Under the pieces are notes generated by a model. That model saw only the letters and a program-made list of their open reading frames with translations. It had not been told where the DNA came from and searched no databases. Of a DNA stretch of 64,000 nt, positions 42,196 through 51,166 are shown one piece after another. The translations under genes and the position numbers were made by a program. Source of the DNA: DASXKD01 sp963707905 (lineage in GTDB: Bacteria; Actinomycetota; Actinomycetes; Streptosporangiales; Streptosporangiaceae); the NCBI GenBank assembly GCA_963707905.1, contig CAVPSA010000043.1, positions 62,001 to 126,000 on the forward strand. The letters run 5' to 3'. The stretch's first letter is position 1; each line of letters starts with the position of its first letter.

Positions 42196-43422
42196 TCAGC
42201 GCTCCGGGACGAACCCGGCCAGCGGGTTCGCGTTGCAGGCGGTCACCGGCGGTCGGGCCGCGGTCACCGGCGGGCGGGCCAGCAACGTGAGCGGGACCGG
42301 CCGGCGCTCCCCGGCCCGGTACGGGGCCGTCCGGTGTGAATGGTCGGGTGACGGCCGCGGCGCAGCGGCAGCCGCCGCGAGCGCCCGCTCGCCGTGGCCC
42401 CTGACACACTCCGGGTCCGGGCCGTCGAGCGGCAGCCCGGTGAAGAACTTCGCGGCCATGCAGCCGCCGCGGCAGCTCCCGAACGCCGGGCAGGACTCGC
42501 AGGCTCCCCCGGTCTGCGGGCGGCGCAGTTCGCTGAACAGCTCCGAGTGCTGCCACAGCCAGGCGAACCCGCCCGGATCACGCACATTCCCCGCCAGAAA
42601 GCTTGGGTGGATGGCGAAGGGGCAGGCGTACACGTCGCCGACCGGGTCGATGAGGCAGACGACCCGCCCGGCACCGCACAGGTTGAGCCCGGGCAGCGCG
42701 GCGCCATAGCCGCTGAGGTGGAAGAACGAATCGCCGGTGAGCACGTCCGTGCCGTGGGCCACCAGCCAGTCGTACAGTTCGCGCTGCTGGCCGGGGTGCA
42801 GGTGCAGTTCGTCCCAGACGTCGGCGCCGCGGCCTGACGGCCGCAGCCTGGTAATCCGGAGCTGCGCGCCGAACCGGTCAGCGATGTCCTTGAATGCGTC
42901 GAGCTGGCCGACGTTGTGCCGGGTCATCACCACCGAGATCTTGAAGCCGGCGAACCCGGCGTCGGCCAGATTCCCCATCGCGCGCAGCGCGACCTGGTAA
43001 GAACCGCGGCCACGAACCGCGTCATTCACCTCGGGGGTCGCGCCGTCCAGGGAGATCTGCACGTCCACGTAGTCCCGGCCGGCCAGCCTGCGGGCCGCCT
43101 CCGGTGTGAGCTTCACGCCGTTGGTGGAGAACTTGACGCCGACGTCATGGCCGGTCGCGTAGTCCACGAGTGCCCAGAAGTCGGGCCGGACGGTCGGCTC
43201 GCCGCCGCCGATGTTGACGTAGAAGACCTGCATCCGCTGCAGTTCGTCGATGACCGCCATGCATTCGGCGGTCGTCAGCTCCCGCGGGTCCCGCCGCCCC
43301 GAACTGGACAGGCAATGCACGCAGGACAGGTTGCAGGCATAGGTCAGTTCCCAGGTCAGGCAGATCGGCGCCTGCAACCCGCGGGCGAATTGTTCGGCCA
43401 ACGGCAACGGCGCCGCGCTCAT
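42196..43422 (-). CDS. mftC: Mycofactocin radical SAM maturase MftC
   Basis: 408 residues. The radical SAM cluster motif is TYACNLSCVHC (CxxxCxxC) near residue 30, followed by YVNIGGGEPTVRPDFW; the C-terminal SPASM region supplies further Cys (CGAGRVVCLIDPVGDVYACPF, CESCPAFGSCRGGC) for two extra Fe-S clusters. MftC decarboxylates the C-terminal Tyr of MftA and then links it to the preceding Val. The ATG at 43420-43422 overlaps the MftB stop (ATGA). A Pro/Thr-rich tail of about 50 residues (after HSHRTAPYR) seems extra for the family. Confidence 0.93.
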   Translation of the reverse strand: MSAAPLPLAEQFARGLQAPICLTWELTYACNLSCVHCLSSSGRRDPRELTTAECMAVIDELQRMQVFYVNIGGGEPTVRPDFWALVDYATGHDVGVKFSTNGVKLTPEAARRLAGRDYVDVQISLDGATPEVNDAVRGRGSYQVALRAMGNLADAGFAGFKISVVMTRHNVGQLDAFKDIADRFGAQLRITRLRPSGRGADVWDELHLHPGQQRELYDWLVAHGTDVLTGDSFFHLSGYGAALPGLNLCGAGRVVCLIDPVGDVYACPFAIHPSFLAGNVRDPGGFAWLWQHSELFSELRRPQTGGACESCPAFGSCRGGCMAAKFFTGLPLDGPDPECVRGHGERALAAAAAAPRPSPDHSHRTAPYRAGERRPVPLTLLARPPVTAARPPVTACNANPLAGFVPER

Positions 43423-43724
43423 ACGGCCCCCCGTTTGCAGATCATCCGTGACGCCGCCAGGGTCTGCAGGGCATGTGCGTAACGCATCAAATCCTCGGCC
43501 TGTACACCGGCGGCCGTGCACGCGGCCCGGGCGCTCGGCTGCGCGCCGAGCGAGCGCACCACCGCGAGCAGCGCCGGGCTTTTCAGGAACGAGAGCTGCC
43601 GCGTGCCGAAGTGATAGAGCAGCGCGCCGAACGCTTCGGGGCGGACCCGTACCTGGGCGTCCAGCTGCCAGGGCACGTCCAGGTCGAACTGCCCCACGGG
43701 CTCAGTAGACGCCGCACATGCCAT
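43419..43724 (-). CDS. mftB: Mycofactocin peptide chaperone MftB
   Basis: 101 residues, PqqD-like. RPEAFGALLYHFGTRQLSFLKS is the family's signature, followed by a helical end. MftB binds the MftA precursor and hands it to MftC. The ATG at 43724 lies inside the end of mftA (20-base overlap); a GTG at 43697, five bases after the mftA stop, would give MGQFDLDVPW and is a fair alternative. The stop overlaps the mftC start. Confidence 0.9.
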   Translation of the reverse strand: MACAASTEPVGQFDLDVPWQLDAQVRVRPEAFGALLYHFGTRQLSFLKSPALLAVVRSLGAQPSARAACTAAGVQAEDLMRYAHALQTLAASRMICKRGAV

Positions 43725-43836
43725 CGATGGATACCTCCTCGACGAGGACATCGTCGGCCAGGTCGCTGGCCAGGTCGTCGCCGGAGGCGGTGGCGGCCGC
43801 CTCGTCGGTCAGCTCGGCGGTGGCGCTGTCGGCCAT
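43702..43836 (-). CDS. mftA: Mycofactocin precursor peptide MftA
   Basis: A 44-residue peptide, acidic and Ala-rich, that ends VEEVSIDGMCGVY, the invariant end of MftA; the last Val-Tyr pair becomes the cofactor core. AAAGGAG (43842-43848) lies five bases ahead of the ATG, and the gene comes first in the minus-strand operon mftA-B-C-SDR-mftF. Too short for usual gene-finding cut-offs, but the end sequence and context make it certain. Confidence 0.96.
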   Translation of the reverse strand: MADSATAELTDEAAATASGDDLASDLADDVLVEEVSIDGMCGVY

Positions 43837-43862
43837 GGTGGCTCCTTTGCGGCGCGGATACG

Positions 43863-43895
43863 GCTTATATTCGTCACAGTGTGCCGAATATAAGC
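43863..43895. promoter_or_regulatory. Candidate MftR operator, perfect 11-bp inverted repeat
   Basis: GCTTATATTCG (43863-43873) and CGAATATAAGC (43885-43895) are exact mirror images with an 11-base spacer. The site lies between mftA and mftR, 27 bases before mftA, in the only AT-rich spot of the gap, and TATATT could serve as -10 element on either strand. Binding of a TetR dimer pair here would control both directions. MftR is known as a TetR repressor released by long-chain acyl-CoA in mycobacteria. Confidence 0.7.
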
Positions 43896-43940
43896 AGGCT
43901 AACAGGCAGCATGCTGGGACGGGAGAGGGGAAACCGGCCG

Positions 43941-44609
43941 ATGAGCGTGGCTGCGCGTCCCGCCAGGGCCCGGCGCCGCGGGCGGCCGCCCGGCACCAGC
44001 CGGCGCGAACTGGAAGTCATTGCGCTACGACTATTCACGGCCAACGGATTCGAGGAAACAACGGTCGACCAGATAGCTGCCGGGGCGGGGGTCAGCAGGC
44101 GGGCGTTCTTCCGTTACTTCGATTCGAAGCCGGATGTGCTGTGGGGGGACTTCGACACCGAGGTCGCCACCATCCGCGCTCTGCTGGATGAGGTCCCGGC
44201 CGGTCTGCCGGTGATGGAGGCGGTGCGGCAGGCGGTACTCGCGGCCAATCACTACCGGGCAGCCGACGTGCCCGAGTTGCGCGCCCGGATGGCGCTGATC
44301 GGGTCCGTGCCCGCGCTGATGGCCAGCGCCGCGGTGCACTACGACGCGTGGGAGCGCGCCGTCAGCGATTTCGTGGCGCGCCGCACCGGGCAGCCAGCCG
44401 ACTCGCTGTATCCGCTGGCTGTGGGCCGCGCCACCCTGGCGGCCTGCCGGGCCGGCTACGACCGGTGGGTCGTGCACGCCGATGCCGATCTCACCGTGTA
44501 CCTCGATGCCGCCCTCCGCGCGCTCGCCGCCGGCTTCGCCGGCCACGCCCTCACCGAGGAGCCCCGCGGCGCGGGCCGCACCGTCACGGCAGCCCGCTGC
44601 CCTCGCTAG
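43941..44609 (+). CDS. mftR: Mycofactocin TetR regulator MftR
   Basis: 222 residues. The TetR DNA-binding domain is at 20-70 (RLFTANGFEETTVDQIAAGAGVSRRAFFRYFDSK), the ligand domain follows, and the DVLWGDF stretch is that of MftR. It is divergent to mftA, with mftD 15 bases downstream on its own strand. ATG at 43941 has GAGAGGGG ahead; an ATG at 43911 would add 10 residues. It should repress the mycofactocin operons in the absence of an acyl-CoA signal (knowledge from mycobacteria). Confidence 0.87.
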   Translation: MSVAARPARARRRGRPPGTSRRELEVIALRLFTANGFEETTVDQIAAGAGVSRRAFFRYFDSKPDVLWGDFDTEVATIRALLDEVPAGLPVMEAVRQAVLAANHYRAADVPELRARMALIGSVPALMASAAVHYDAWERAVSDFVARRTGQPADSLYPLAVGRATLAACRAGYDRWVVHADADLTVYLDAALRALAAGFAGHALTEEPRGAGRTVTAARCPR

Positions 44610-44624
44610 TCAGGAGATCCCGAG

Positions 44625-45803
44625 ATGGCAAGCACCAGAGACTGGTTCGAGACGGTCGCCGAGGCACAGCGCCGGGCCAGGCGGCGGCTGCCCCGGTCGG
44701 TGTACTTCGCCGTGGTGGCCGGCGCCGAGGCGGGCGTGACCATGAACGACAACGTCAGGGCGTTCGCCGAACTCGGCTTCCGGCCACACGTAGCCGGGCT
44801 GCCCGCGGAACGTCAGCTCGCCACCACCGTCATGGGCCAGGAGGTCAGCCTTCCGGTGCTGCTCTCCCCCACCGGGGTGCAGGCGGTGCATCCGGACGGC
44901 GAGGTCGCGGTGGCGCGGGCGGCGGCCGCCGCCGGAACGGTCATGGGCCTGTCCTCCTTCGCGTCCAAGCCCGTCGAGGAGGTCAGCAAGGCCACGGACA
45001 AGCTGTTCTTCCAGTGCTACTGGGCGGGCAGCCGCGACGACATCCTGGCCCGGGCGCAGCGGGCCCGGGCGGCCGGCGCCAAGGGGCTCATCGTCACGCT
45101 CGACTGGGTCTTCGGCACCCGCCGCGACTGGGGCAGCCCCTGGATCCCGGAGCACCTGGATATCCAGGCCATGGTGCGGCACGTCCCGCAGGTCATGGTC
45201 AGGCCGGTCTACCTGGCCCGCTGGCTGCGCAGCGGCTCCCTGCCCGACCTGGGCGTGCCCAACTCCGCCGCCCGCGACGGGCAGATCCCCAGTTTCTTCG
45301 GCGCCTACGGCCAGTGGCTGGGCTCGGCCCCGGCCACCTGGGAGGACCTCGCCTGGCTGCGCCAGCAGTGGGACGCCCCGTTCATGATCAAAGGCATCAC
45401 CCGGCCGGATGACGCGCGCCGCGCCGTCGACATCGGCGCCACGGCGATCTCGGTCTCCAACCACGGCGGCAACAACCTCGACTCCACCCCGGCGACCATC
45501 CGCTGCTTGCCGGCCGTGGCCGATGCCGTCGGGGACCAGCTCGAAGTCCTGCTCGACGGAGGCATCCGGCGCGGCAGCGACGTCGTCAAGGCCCTCGCCC
45601 TCGGCGCACGCGCGGTGATGATCGGCCGCCCCTACCTGTGGGGCCTGGCCGCGAACGGGGAACGCGGCGTCAGCAACGTGCTGGAGATCCTGCGCCAGGG
45701 CATCAGCGAGACGCTCTACGGGCTGGGCAAGGCCTCCATCCACGACCTGACCCGCGACGACGTCATCGTGCCTGACGGCTTCACGCTCACCCAGAAACCC
45801 TGA
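44625..45803 (+). CDS. mftD: Pre-mycofactocin synthase MftD
   Basis: 392-residue FMN TIM-barrel enzyme of the lactate/glycolate oxidase family. Visible: LSPTGVQAVHPDGEVAVARA, LIVTLDWVFGTRRDWG, SNHGGNNLDSTPAT (active-site His and FMN contact) and LDGGIRRGSDVVKALALGARAVMIGRPYLWGL. MftD oxidatively deaminates the AHDP intermediate to pre-mycofactocin, creating the redox-active dicarbonyl. AGGAG precedes the ATG. In mycobacteria mftD follows mftC; here it follows mftR on the opposite strand, so the locus is rearranged. Confidence 0.92.
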   Translation: MASTRDWFETVAEAQRRARRRLPRSVYFAVVAGAEAGVTMNDNVRAFAELGFRPHVAGLPAERQLATTVMGQEVSLPVLLSPTGVQAVHPDGEVAVARAAAAAGTVMGLSSFASKPVEEVSKATDKLFFQCYWAGSRDDILARAQRARAAGAKGLIVTLDWVFGTRRDWGSPWIPEHLDIQAMVRHVPQVMVRPVYLARWLRSGSLPDLGVPNSAARDGQIPSFFGAYGQWLGSAPATWEDLAWLRQQWDAPFMIKGITRPDDARRAVDIGATAISVSNHGGNNLDSTPATIRCLPAVADAVGDQLEVLLDGGIRRGSDVVKALALGARAVMIGRPYLWGLAANGERGVSNVLEILRQGISETLYGLGKASIHDLTRDDVIVPDGFTLTQKP

Positions 45804-45836
45804 CCAGCAACGCCCAATTCGCCAACCGCGGCGCGC

Positions 45837-46322
45837 TCAGTCCCTGAGCTTGCGGAGGATCCGGGCCAGGTGGGCACGGTCCGTGGCGCTGAGCCGGCCG
45901 AAGACCCGCTCGGCCTCGGTCCCGCGGGCCGCGCGGATCGCGTCGAGGACCCCCGCGCCGTGCTCGGTCAGGCCAACCAGCGTGGCCCGGCGGTCGGCCG
46001 GGTCAGGGCGGCGCTCGGCCAGGCCACGGGCCTCAAGGGTGTCGGCCACCTCGGTGACCGAACGCGGGGCGATGCGCAGGTGCTCGGACAGTTCCGACAG
46101 GCGCATGTCCCCGTAATGCCCGAGCACGCGCAGCGCCCGGAAGGCAGAAGGCGTGATGTCCCAGGGGGCCAGCGCCTCGTGGGAGGTCTCCCGCAGCCGC
46201 CGCGCCACGGACCGGAAGGCCTCCGACAACGACTCGTCGGCGCCCGGATCACGCGGGGCGCCCCCGGCCGCAGGCACCGCCACTGCAGCCGGATCGCGCG
46301 CACCCGCCGCGTCGTGACTCAC
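45837..46322 (-). CDS. MarR family regulator of the adjacent ABC exporter
   Basis: 161-residue winged-helix protein: MRLSELSEHLRIAPRSVTEVA is the recognition region, ERRPDPADRRATLV the wing with DxR. It is divergent to an ABC exporter gene with 87 bases between, the common layout of a local repressor and its pump. It ends 33 bases from mftD, tail to tail, so it is not part of the cofactor locus. The first 30 residues are Ala/Pro-rich and perhaps disordered. Confidence 0.87.
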   Translation of the reverse strand: MSHDAAGARDPAAVAVPAAGGAPRDPGADESLSEAFRSVARRLRETSHEALAPWDITPSAFRALRVLGHYGDMRLSELSEHLRIAPRSVTEVADTLEARGLAERRPDPADRRATLVGLTEHGAGVLDAIRAARGTEAERVFGRLSATDRAHLARILRKLRD

Positions 46323-46353
46323 CGGAATATCATAGCGACAGTCACTGTTGTAG

Positions 46354-46366
46354 CCTCATATTGAGG
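46354..46366. promoter_or_regulatory. Candidate MarR operator CCTCA-TAT-TGAGG
   Basis: A perfect 5-bp dyad with a 3-base centre, and a further half-site (GCCTCA) at 46369-46374, lie between the divergent MarR and ABC genes in AT-rich DNA. Binding here would cover both promoters. Confidence 0.5.
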
Positions 46367-46409
46367 TAGCCTCAGTAATTCAGCCGGACGGAGAGAATCG
46401 GGGAACTTC

Positions 46410-48224
46410 TTGGCAGCACCACATACGAATCGGGACATCAGCGGCTCCGGGCGGATTCGCGGCGGACGGACCGTGACCGCAGCGGAGAAAGCGCAGGCAC
46501 GTGAGGTGTCGCTACGCCGCATCGGCGCGCTGTTCACTCCCTACCGATGGCAGCTCGGGTTCGTCACCGCGATCATCGTCGCCTCGTCCATCGTCGGGCT
46601 GGCCGCACCGTTCCTGCTCCGCGCGGTCATCGACACCGCGCTGCCGGAGAAGAACGTGCGGCTGCTGGTGTGGCTGGTGGCCGGCATGGTCGCCGTGGCC
46701 GCGATCACCTCGGCCTTCGGCGTGGTCCAGACCTGGGTCAGCACCAAGGTGGGCCAGCACGTGATGCACGAACTGCGCACCAGGGTCTTCGCCCACCTGC
46801 AGCGCCAGTCCATCGCGTTCTTCACCCGCACCCGCACCGGCGAGGTCCAGTCCCGGATCCAGAACGACATCGGCGGCATGGAGTCGGTCGTGACGTCGAC
46901 CGCGACCTCCATCGCCGCCAACTTCACCACCGCGATAGCCACCGCCGTGGCCATGGTCGCCCTGTCCTGGCGGTTGTCGCTCATCTCGCTGGTCGTCATG
47001 CCGCCGGCGGTCTACCTGACCCGCAAGGTCGCCCAGATGCGCCGGGCCATCACCACGCAGCAGCAGCGGGAACTGGCCGACCTCAACGTCACCATCGAGG
47101 AAGGCCTGTCGATCAACGCCATCCAGCTCGCCAAGACGATGGGGACCGGGCCGGCCCTGATCGAGCGGTTCACGCAGTCCTCGGCCCGCCTGATCGACCT
47201 GGAGCTGCGCTCCCAGCTCGCCGGGCGCTGGCGGATGGCCTCGCTGAGCGTCATCTTCGCCGCGATCCCCGCGATCATCTACCTTGCCGCCGGCCTGCCG
47301 GTGACGGCGGGCACCATCACCATCGGCACCCTGATCGCCTTCACCACGCTGCAGAGCAGCCTGTTCCGCCCGATCACCGGCCTGCTCAACACCAGCGTCT
47401 CGGTCATCAGCTCGCTGGCGCTGTTCGCGCGGATCTTCGAGTATCTGGACCTGCCGGTCGAGGTCGCCGATCCGGCGGACCCCGTCGAGCTTGACCCGGC
47501 CCAGGTCACCGGGCACGTCCGCGTCGAGGGCGTGAACTTCACCTATCCCGGCGCCGACCGCGCCGCCCTCTCCGGAATCGACCTGGACATCCCGGCCGGC
47601 GGCACGCTCGCGCTCGTCGGTGAGACCGGCTCCGGCAAGACCACGCTCGGCTCGCTGATCGCCCGGCTGTATGACCCCAGCGGCGGCAGCGTCCGCATCG
47701 ACGGCGTGGACATCCGCGACATGCGCCTGACCGACCTGGCCGCGGTGGTGGGCGTGGTCAGCCAGGAGACTTATCTGCTCCACACGACAGTCCGGGAGAA
47801 TTTGCGTTACGCCAAGCCGGGCGCGACCGACGCCGAGATCGAGGATGCCGCCCGTGCGGCCCAGATTCATGACCTGATTGCCGGGCTGCCGGACGGCTAC
47901 GACACGATGGTGGGCTCCCGCGGCCACCGGTTCTCCGGCGGGGAGAAGCAGCGCATCGCCATCGCCCGGACCTTGCTCCGCGACCCGTGCGTGCTGGTGC
48001 TCGACGAGGCGACCAGCGCCCTGGACACAGAAACCGAGCGCGCCGTCCAGCAGGCGTTCGACGCCCTCGCGAAGGGCCGCACCACCATCACCATCGCCCA
48101 CCGGCTGTCCACCGTCCGCGACGCCGACCAGATCGTGGTCCTGGACCACGGCCGGATCGCCGAAGCGGGCACGCACACCAGCCTCATCTCCGGCAACGGC
48201 CGGTACGCGCTCCTCGCCGCATAG
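46410..48224 (+). CDS. ABC exporter, fused membrane and ATPase domains
   Basis: 604 residues. Six membrane helices in residues 40-340 (type IV exporter), then the ATPase: GETGSGKTTLGSL (Walker A), Q-loop SQETYLL, RFSGGEKQRIAIARTLL (signature with C-loop), VLVLDEATSALD (Walker B and D-loop) and TIAHRLSTV (H-loop). It works as a homodimer or with another half, pumping lipids or drugs outward. TTG at 46410 is preceded by CGGGGAA; GTG at 46473 is an alternative. Regulated by the divergent MarR gene. Confidence 0.9.
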   Translation: MAAPHTNRDISGSGRIRGGRTVTAAEKAQAREVSLRRIGALFTPYRWQLGFVTAIIVASSIVGLAAPFLLRAVIDTALPEKNVRLLVWLVAGMVAVAAITSAFGVVQTWVSTKVGQHVMHELRTRVFAHLQRQSIAFFTRTRTGEVQSRIQNDIGGMESVVTSTATSIAANFTTAIATAVAMVALSWRLSLISLVVMPPAVYLTRKVAQMRRAITTQQQRELADLNVTIEEGLSINAIQLAKTMGTGPALIERFTQSSARLIDLELRSQLAGRWRMASLSVIFAAIPAIIYLAAGLPVTAGTITIGTLIAFTTLQSSLFRPITGLLNTSVSVISSLALFARIFEYLDLPVEVADPADPVELDPAQVTGHVRVEGVNFTYPGADRAALSGIDLDIPAGGTLALVGETGSGKTTLGSLIARLYDPSGGSVRIDGVDIRDMRLTDLAAVVGVVSQETYLLHTTVRENLRYAKPGATDAEIEDAARAAQIHDLIAGLPDGYDTMVGSRGHRFSGGEKQRIAIARTLLRDPCVLVLDEATSALDTETERAVQQAFDALAKGRTTITIAHRLSTVRDADQIVVLDHGRIAEAGTHTSLISGNGRYALLAA

Positions 48225-48257
48225 GCCAGATCCGCGCCAAGCCAGGCGCGCAGTTGT

Positions 48258-51159
48258 TCAGCGCGCCCTGCTCACCACCGCAGCGGAACGCTGGCCCGCC
48301 GGTTCTCCGGCACCCAGCGCGCGGCAGGGAATCGGCACGAAGTGGCGGGTGAGCAGGTCGTCGAACTCCGCGGCCTGCAGGGGCTGGGAGAAGTAGAAGC
48401 CCTGCGCTATCTGGCAGCCGAGCACCTTGAGCCCGGCAACCTGGTCCTCGGTCTCCACGCCCTCGGCCACCGCCGCGATGCCCATCGCGTTGGCCAGGTC
48501 GATGACGGCCCGGACGATCGCCGAGTCAACCGGGCTTTCCGCCACGCCCTGTACGAAGGTGCGGTCCACCTTCACCTCGTGCACCGGGAACTGCTTGAGG
48601 TAGGCAAGAGAGGAATGGCCGGTGCCGAAGTCGTCGATGGCCAGGCGCACGCCCAGCCGGTTGAGCTTTTTCATGACCTCACGGGCCCCGGACAGGTCCT
48701 CCATGACCATGGTCTCGGTGATCTCGAAGATGAGCAGCTCCGACGGCAGGCCCGTAGCGTCGAGCGCCGCCGACACCTGGGACAGCAGCCCGCTCTCGGC
48801 GAACTGGCGCGGCGAGAGGTTCACACTGATGGGCATGTCCACGTCCAGCCGGTCGCGGATCGCGCGCACCTGCCAGGCACGCCTTGTCCAGCACGTAGCG
48901 GCCGACCGGGAGTATCAGTCCGGTCTCCTCCGCCATCGGGATGAACCGCGCCGGGCTGATCAGGCCCTTGGTGGGGTGGCGCCACCGCACCAGCGCCTCC
49001 GCGCCCAGGATGTGCTGTCCGTCCAGGGAGTAGAACGGCTGGTAGTGCACCTCGAGTTCGTCCCGTTCGAGCCCCTTGCGCAGATCCGCTTCGGCCTGCA
49101 GCCGCTCCGACGACCGGGTTCCCATGGACACCTGGTCGAACACCCGGTAGATGCCGCCGCCGCCCTTGGCCTTGGCCTCGTACATCGCCACGTCGGCGTT
49201 GCGCAGCACGTCGTCGGCCGTCTTGCCCGGCTCGGTCAGGGCAATGCCCAGCGACACGCCGGCCACAAGCTCGTAGCCGTCGGGCAGCACCATGGGCTGC
49301 TCGGCGGCGGCGCAGATACGCCGGGCCGCGGCGACCGCCACCTCGACTCCGGCCACGTCCTCGAGCAGCACCACGAACTCGTCACCGCCGAAGCGGGCCA
49401 GCAGGTCATGGCTGCGGATGACGTCCTTCATGCGCGCCCCGATCGCGGTCAGGAACTCGTCGCCGGTCACGTGCCCGAGACTGTCGTTGATGCTCTTGAA
49501 ACGGTCCACATCGACGAAGATCAGCGCGTGCGTCTTGCGGTCCAGGGCCGACCGCCGCAATGCCTGCTCCAGCCGCTCCACCAGCATGCGGCGGTTCGCC
49601 AGGCCGGTGAGGCTGTCGTAGAACGCGTGATGGTGCAGTTCGTCCTCGAACGCCTTGCGCTCGGTGATGTCCCGGAAGGCGATCACCGCGCCGGACGGCA
49701 CGCCGTCGCTCATCACGGCGGAAGCCGTATAGGCCACCGGGATGGTGCCGCCGTTCTTGCCGCGGAACCTGGCGTCGTCCTCGCGGACCGCCCGGCCGGT
49801 GCGCATGGCCTCCCGGGCCGGTTCGAGCAGGAAGGCAGGCGCGGCCGGGGCTGCGGCGCTCACCGGGTCGTCGACGGTGATGTCGAGAGAGGGCAGTTCG
49901 ATCAGGTCGGCCGCGGCCCGGTTGACGAACGTCAGCCTGCCGTCGGCGGCGATGGCGCAGACGCCCTCGCCGATGTTGAGGGTGATCGAGGAGAGCCGTT
50001 CCCGTTCGAGGCGGACCTGCTGGAACAGCTCCGCATTGCTCAGCGCCCCGGAGCCCACCGCGGCCAGCGCCCGGAGCAGGCCCCGGTCCGCGTCGTCGAA
50101 CGGCTCGTCCCGCCGGCGGCCCGACGCCACCAGCCACTCCTGCCTGTCGGCAACGGTCATCGGCGCGGCGAGCTGGCCAAGGCCTGGCCCGGCGGAGGTC
50201 AGCGCCGCCTCCGGGCTCCGGAGGAGCCGCCGCACCGCCCCGAGGATCGTTTCGAGCACCGCCTCCTGCCGCAAGGCCCGGTTCGCCTCCAGCGTGATCT
50301 CGTACAGCCCGGCCATCCGGGCCCGGTCATACAGCGCCGCGAACCGGGCGCTGATGAGCCGGCGCTCCAGCACCAGCCCGGGGATTGCCAGCGCAACCAC
50401 CCAGAGGTGTTCATGTATCGCCAGGCCAAGCACCACGCCGACGAGCGCGCCCGCGCCCGCGAATGACACCTGGATCCTCAGGTCGCTGGTGAACTCCCGC
50501 CAGGACGTGCCCATCGAGACCACGACGCTGGCCACGAGAAACGTGTTGATGACGAAATACACGGCCGCCCCGAGTGCGACCGCCGCGACCTGGCCGGCGC
50601 TGAGCGAACCGGACGGGGCGGCGATGCCGCGGCTGACGGCCAGCCCAGCACCCGCGGCGATGAGCACCTGGCCGACGTTGAACGCCGACTTGACGGCGGA
50701 GCGCCTGCGGCCTGCCTGGGCCAGGACGGTCGCCACCCCAAGGGTGCCGAGCGTGACCAGCGGCGGCACGAGCAGGGCGAGGATCACGAAGAAGCCCTCG
50801 TCCATGCTCAGAGCCTCGGACTCGCCGCCCCGGTACACCATGACCGGCCACGCCCAGCTGCCCAGGGCGAGGGCGCCGATGACGGCGGCGACGATCCACT
50901 GGCGCTCGTGGACGTGTGCCATGGCGGCGTGCCGCCACAGGGCGATGGCCAGGGTGGCCGCGCCGCCCGCGATCGAAGCCGCGACCAGGGCCCAGGTCGC
51001 GCGCGGTAACCGCATGGCAGTGCCACCGCGCCGGGCGCGGGCCGGGCGGGCGACCCGGGCCGGGCCCATGCCGCGGTCAAGCACGGTGCCCCGGCCCAGC
51101 GCGGCACCGCGGCCCAGCGCGGCGCTGCGGTCCAGCCCCAGGACCCGGGTCAGCCCCAT
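48258..51159 (-). pseudogene. Membrane GAF-PAS-GGDEF-EAL cyclic-di-GMP protein, one frameshift
   Basis: Reading starts at 51159 or, more likely, at 51015 (MRLPRATW). About five membrane helices come first, then a GAF-like region, a PAS domain (GEGVCAIAADGRLTFVNRAA), an intact GGDEF (ARFGGDEFVVLLED) and an EAL domain (GAEALVRWRHP). Near 48872 the frame is lost after LDKACLA; the rest of EAL (SVNLSPRQFAES, FEITETMVM, DDFGTGHSSLAYLKQF, VAEGVETEDQ) continues in the neighbouring frame to 48258. Two missing bases would restore it. If intact it would both make and break c-di-GMP. Frameshift may be a sequencing error. Confidence 0.8.
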
Positions 51160-51166
51160 GACGTGG

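Noticed and set aside
46512..48176. 554-residue minus-strand frame
   Set aside because: Antisense to the ABC exporter; composition of a shadow frame.
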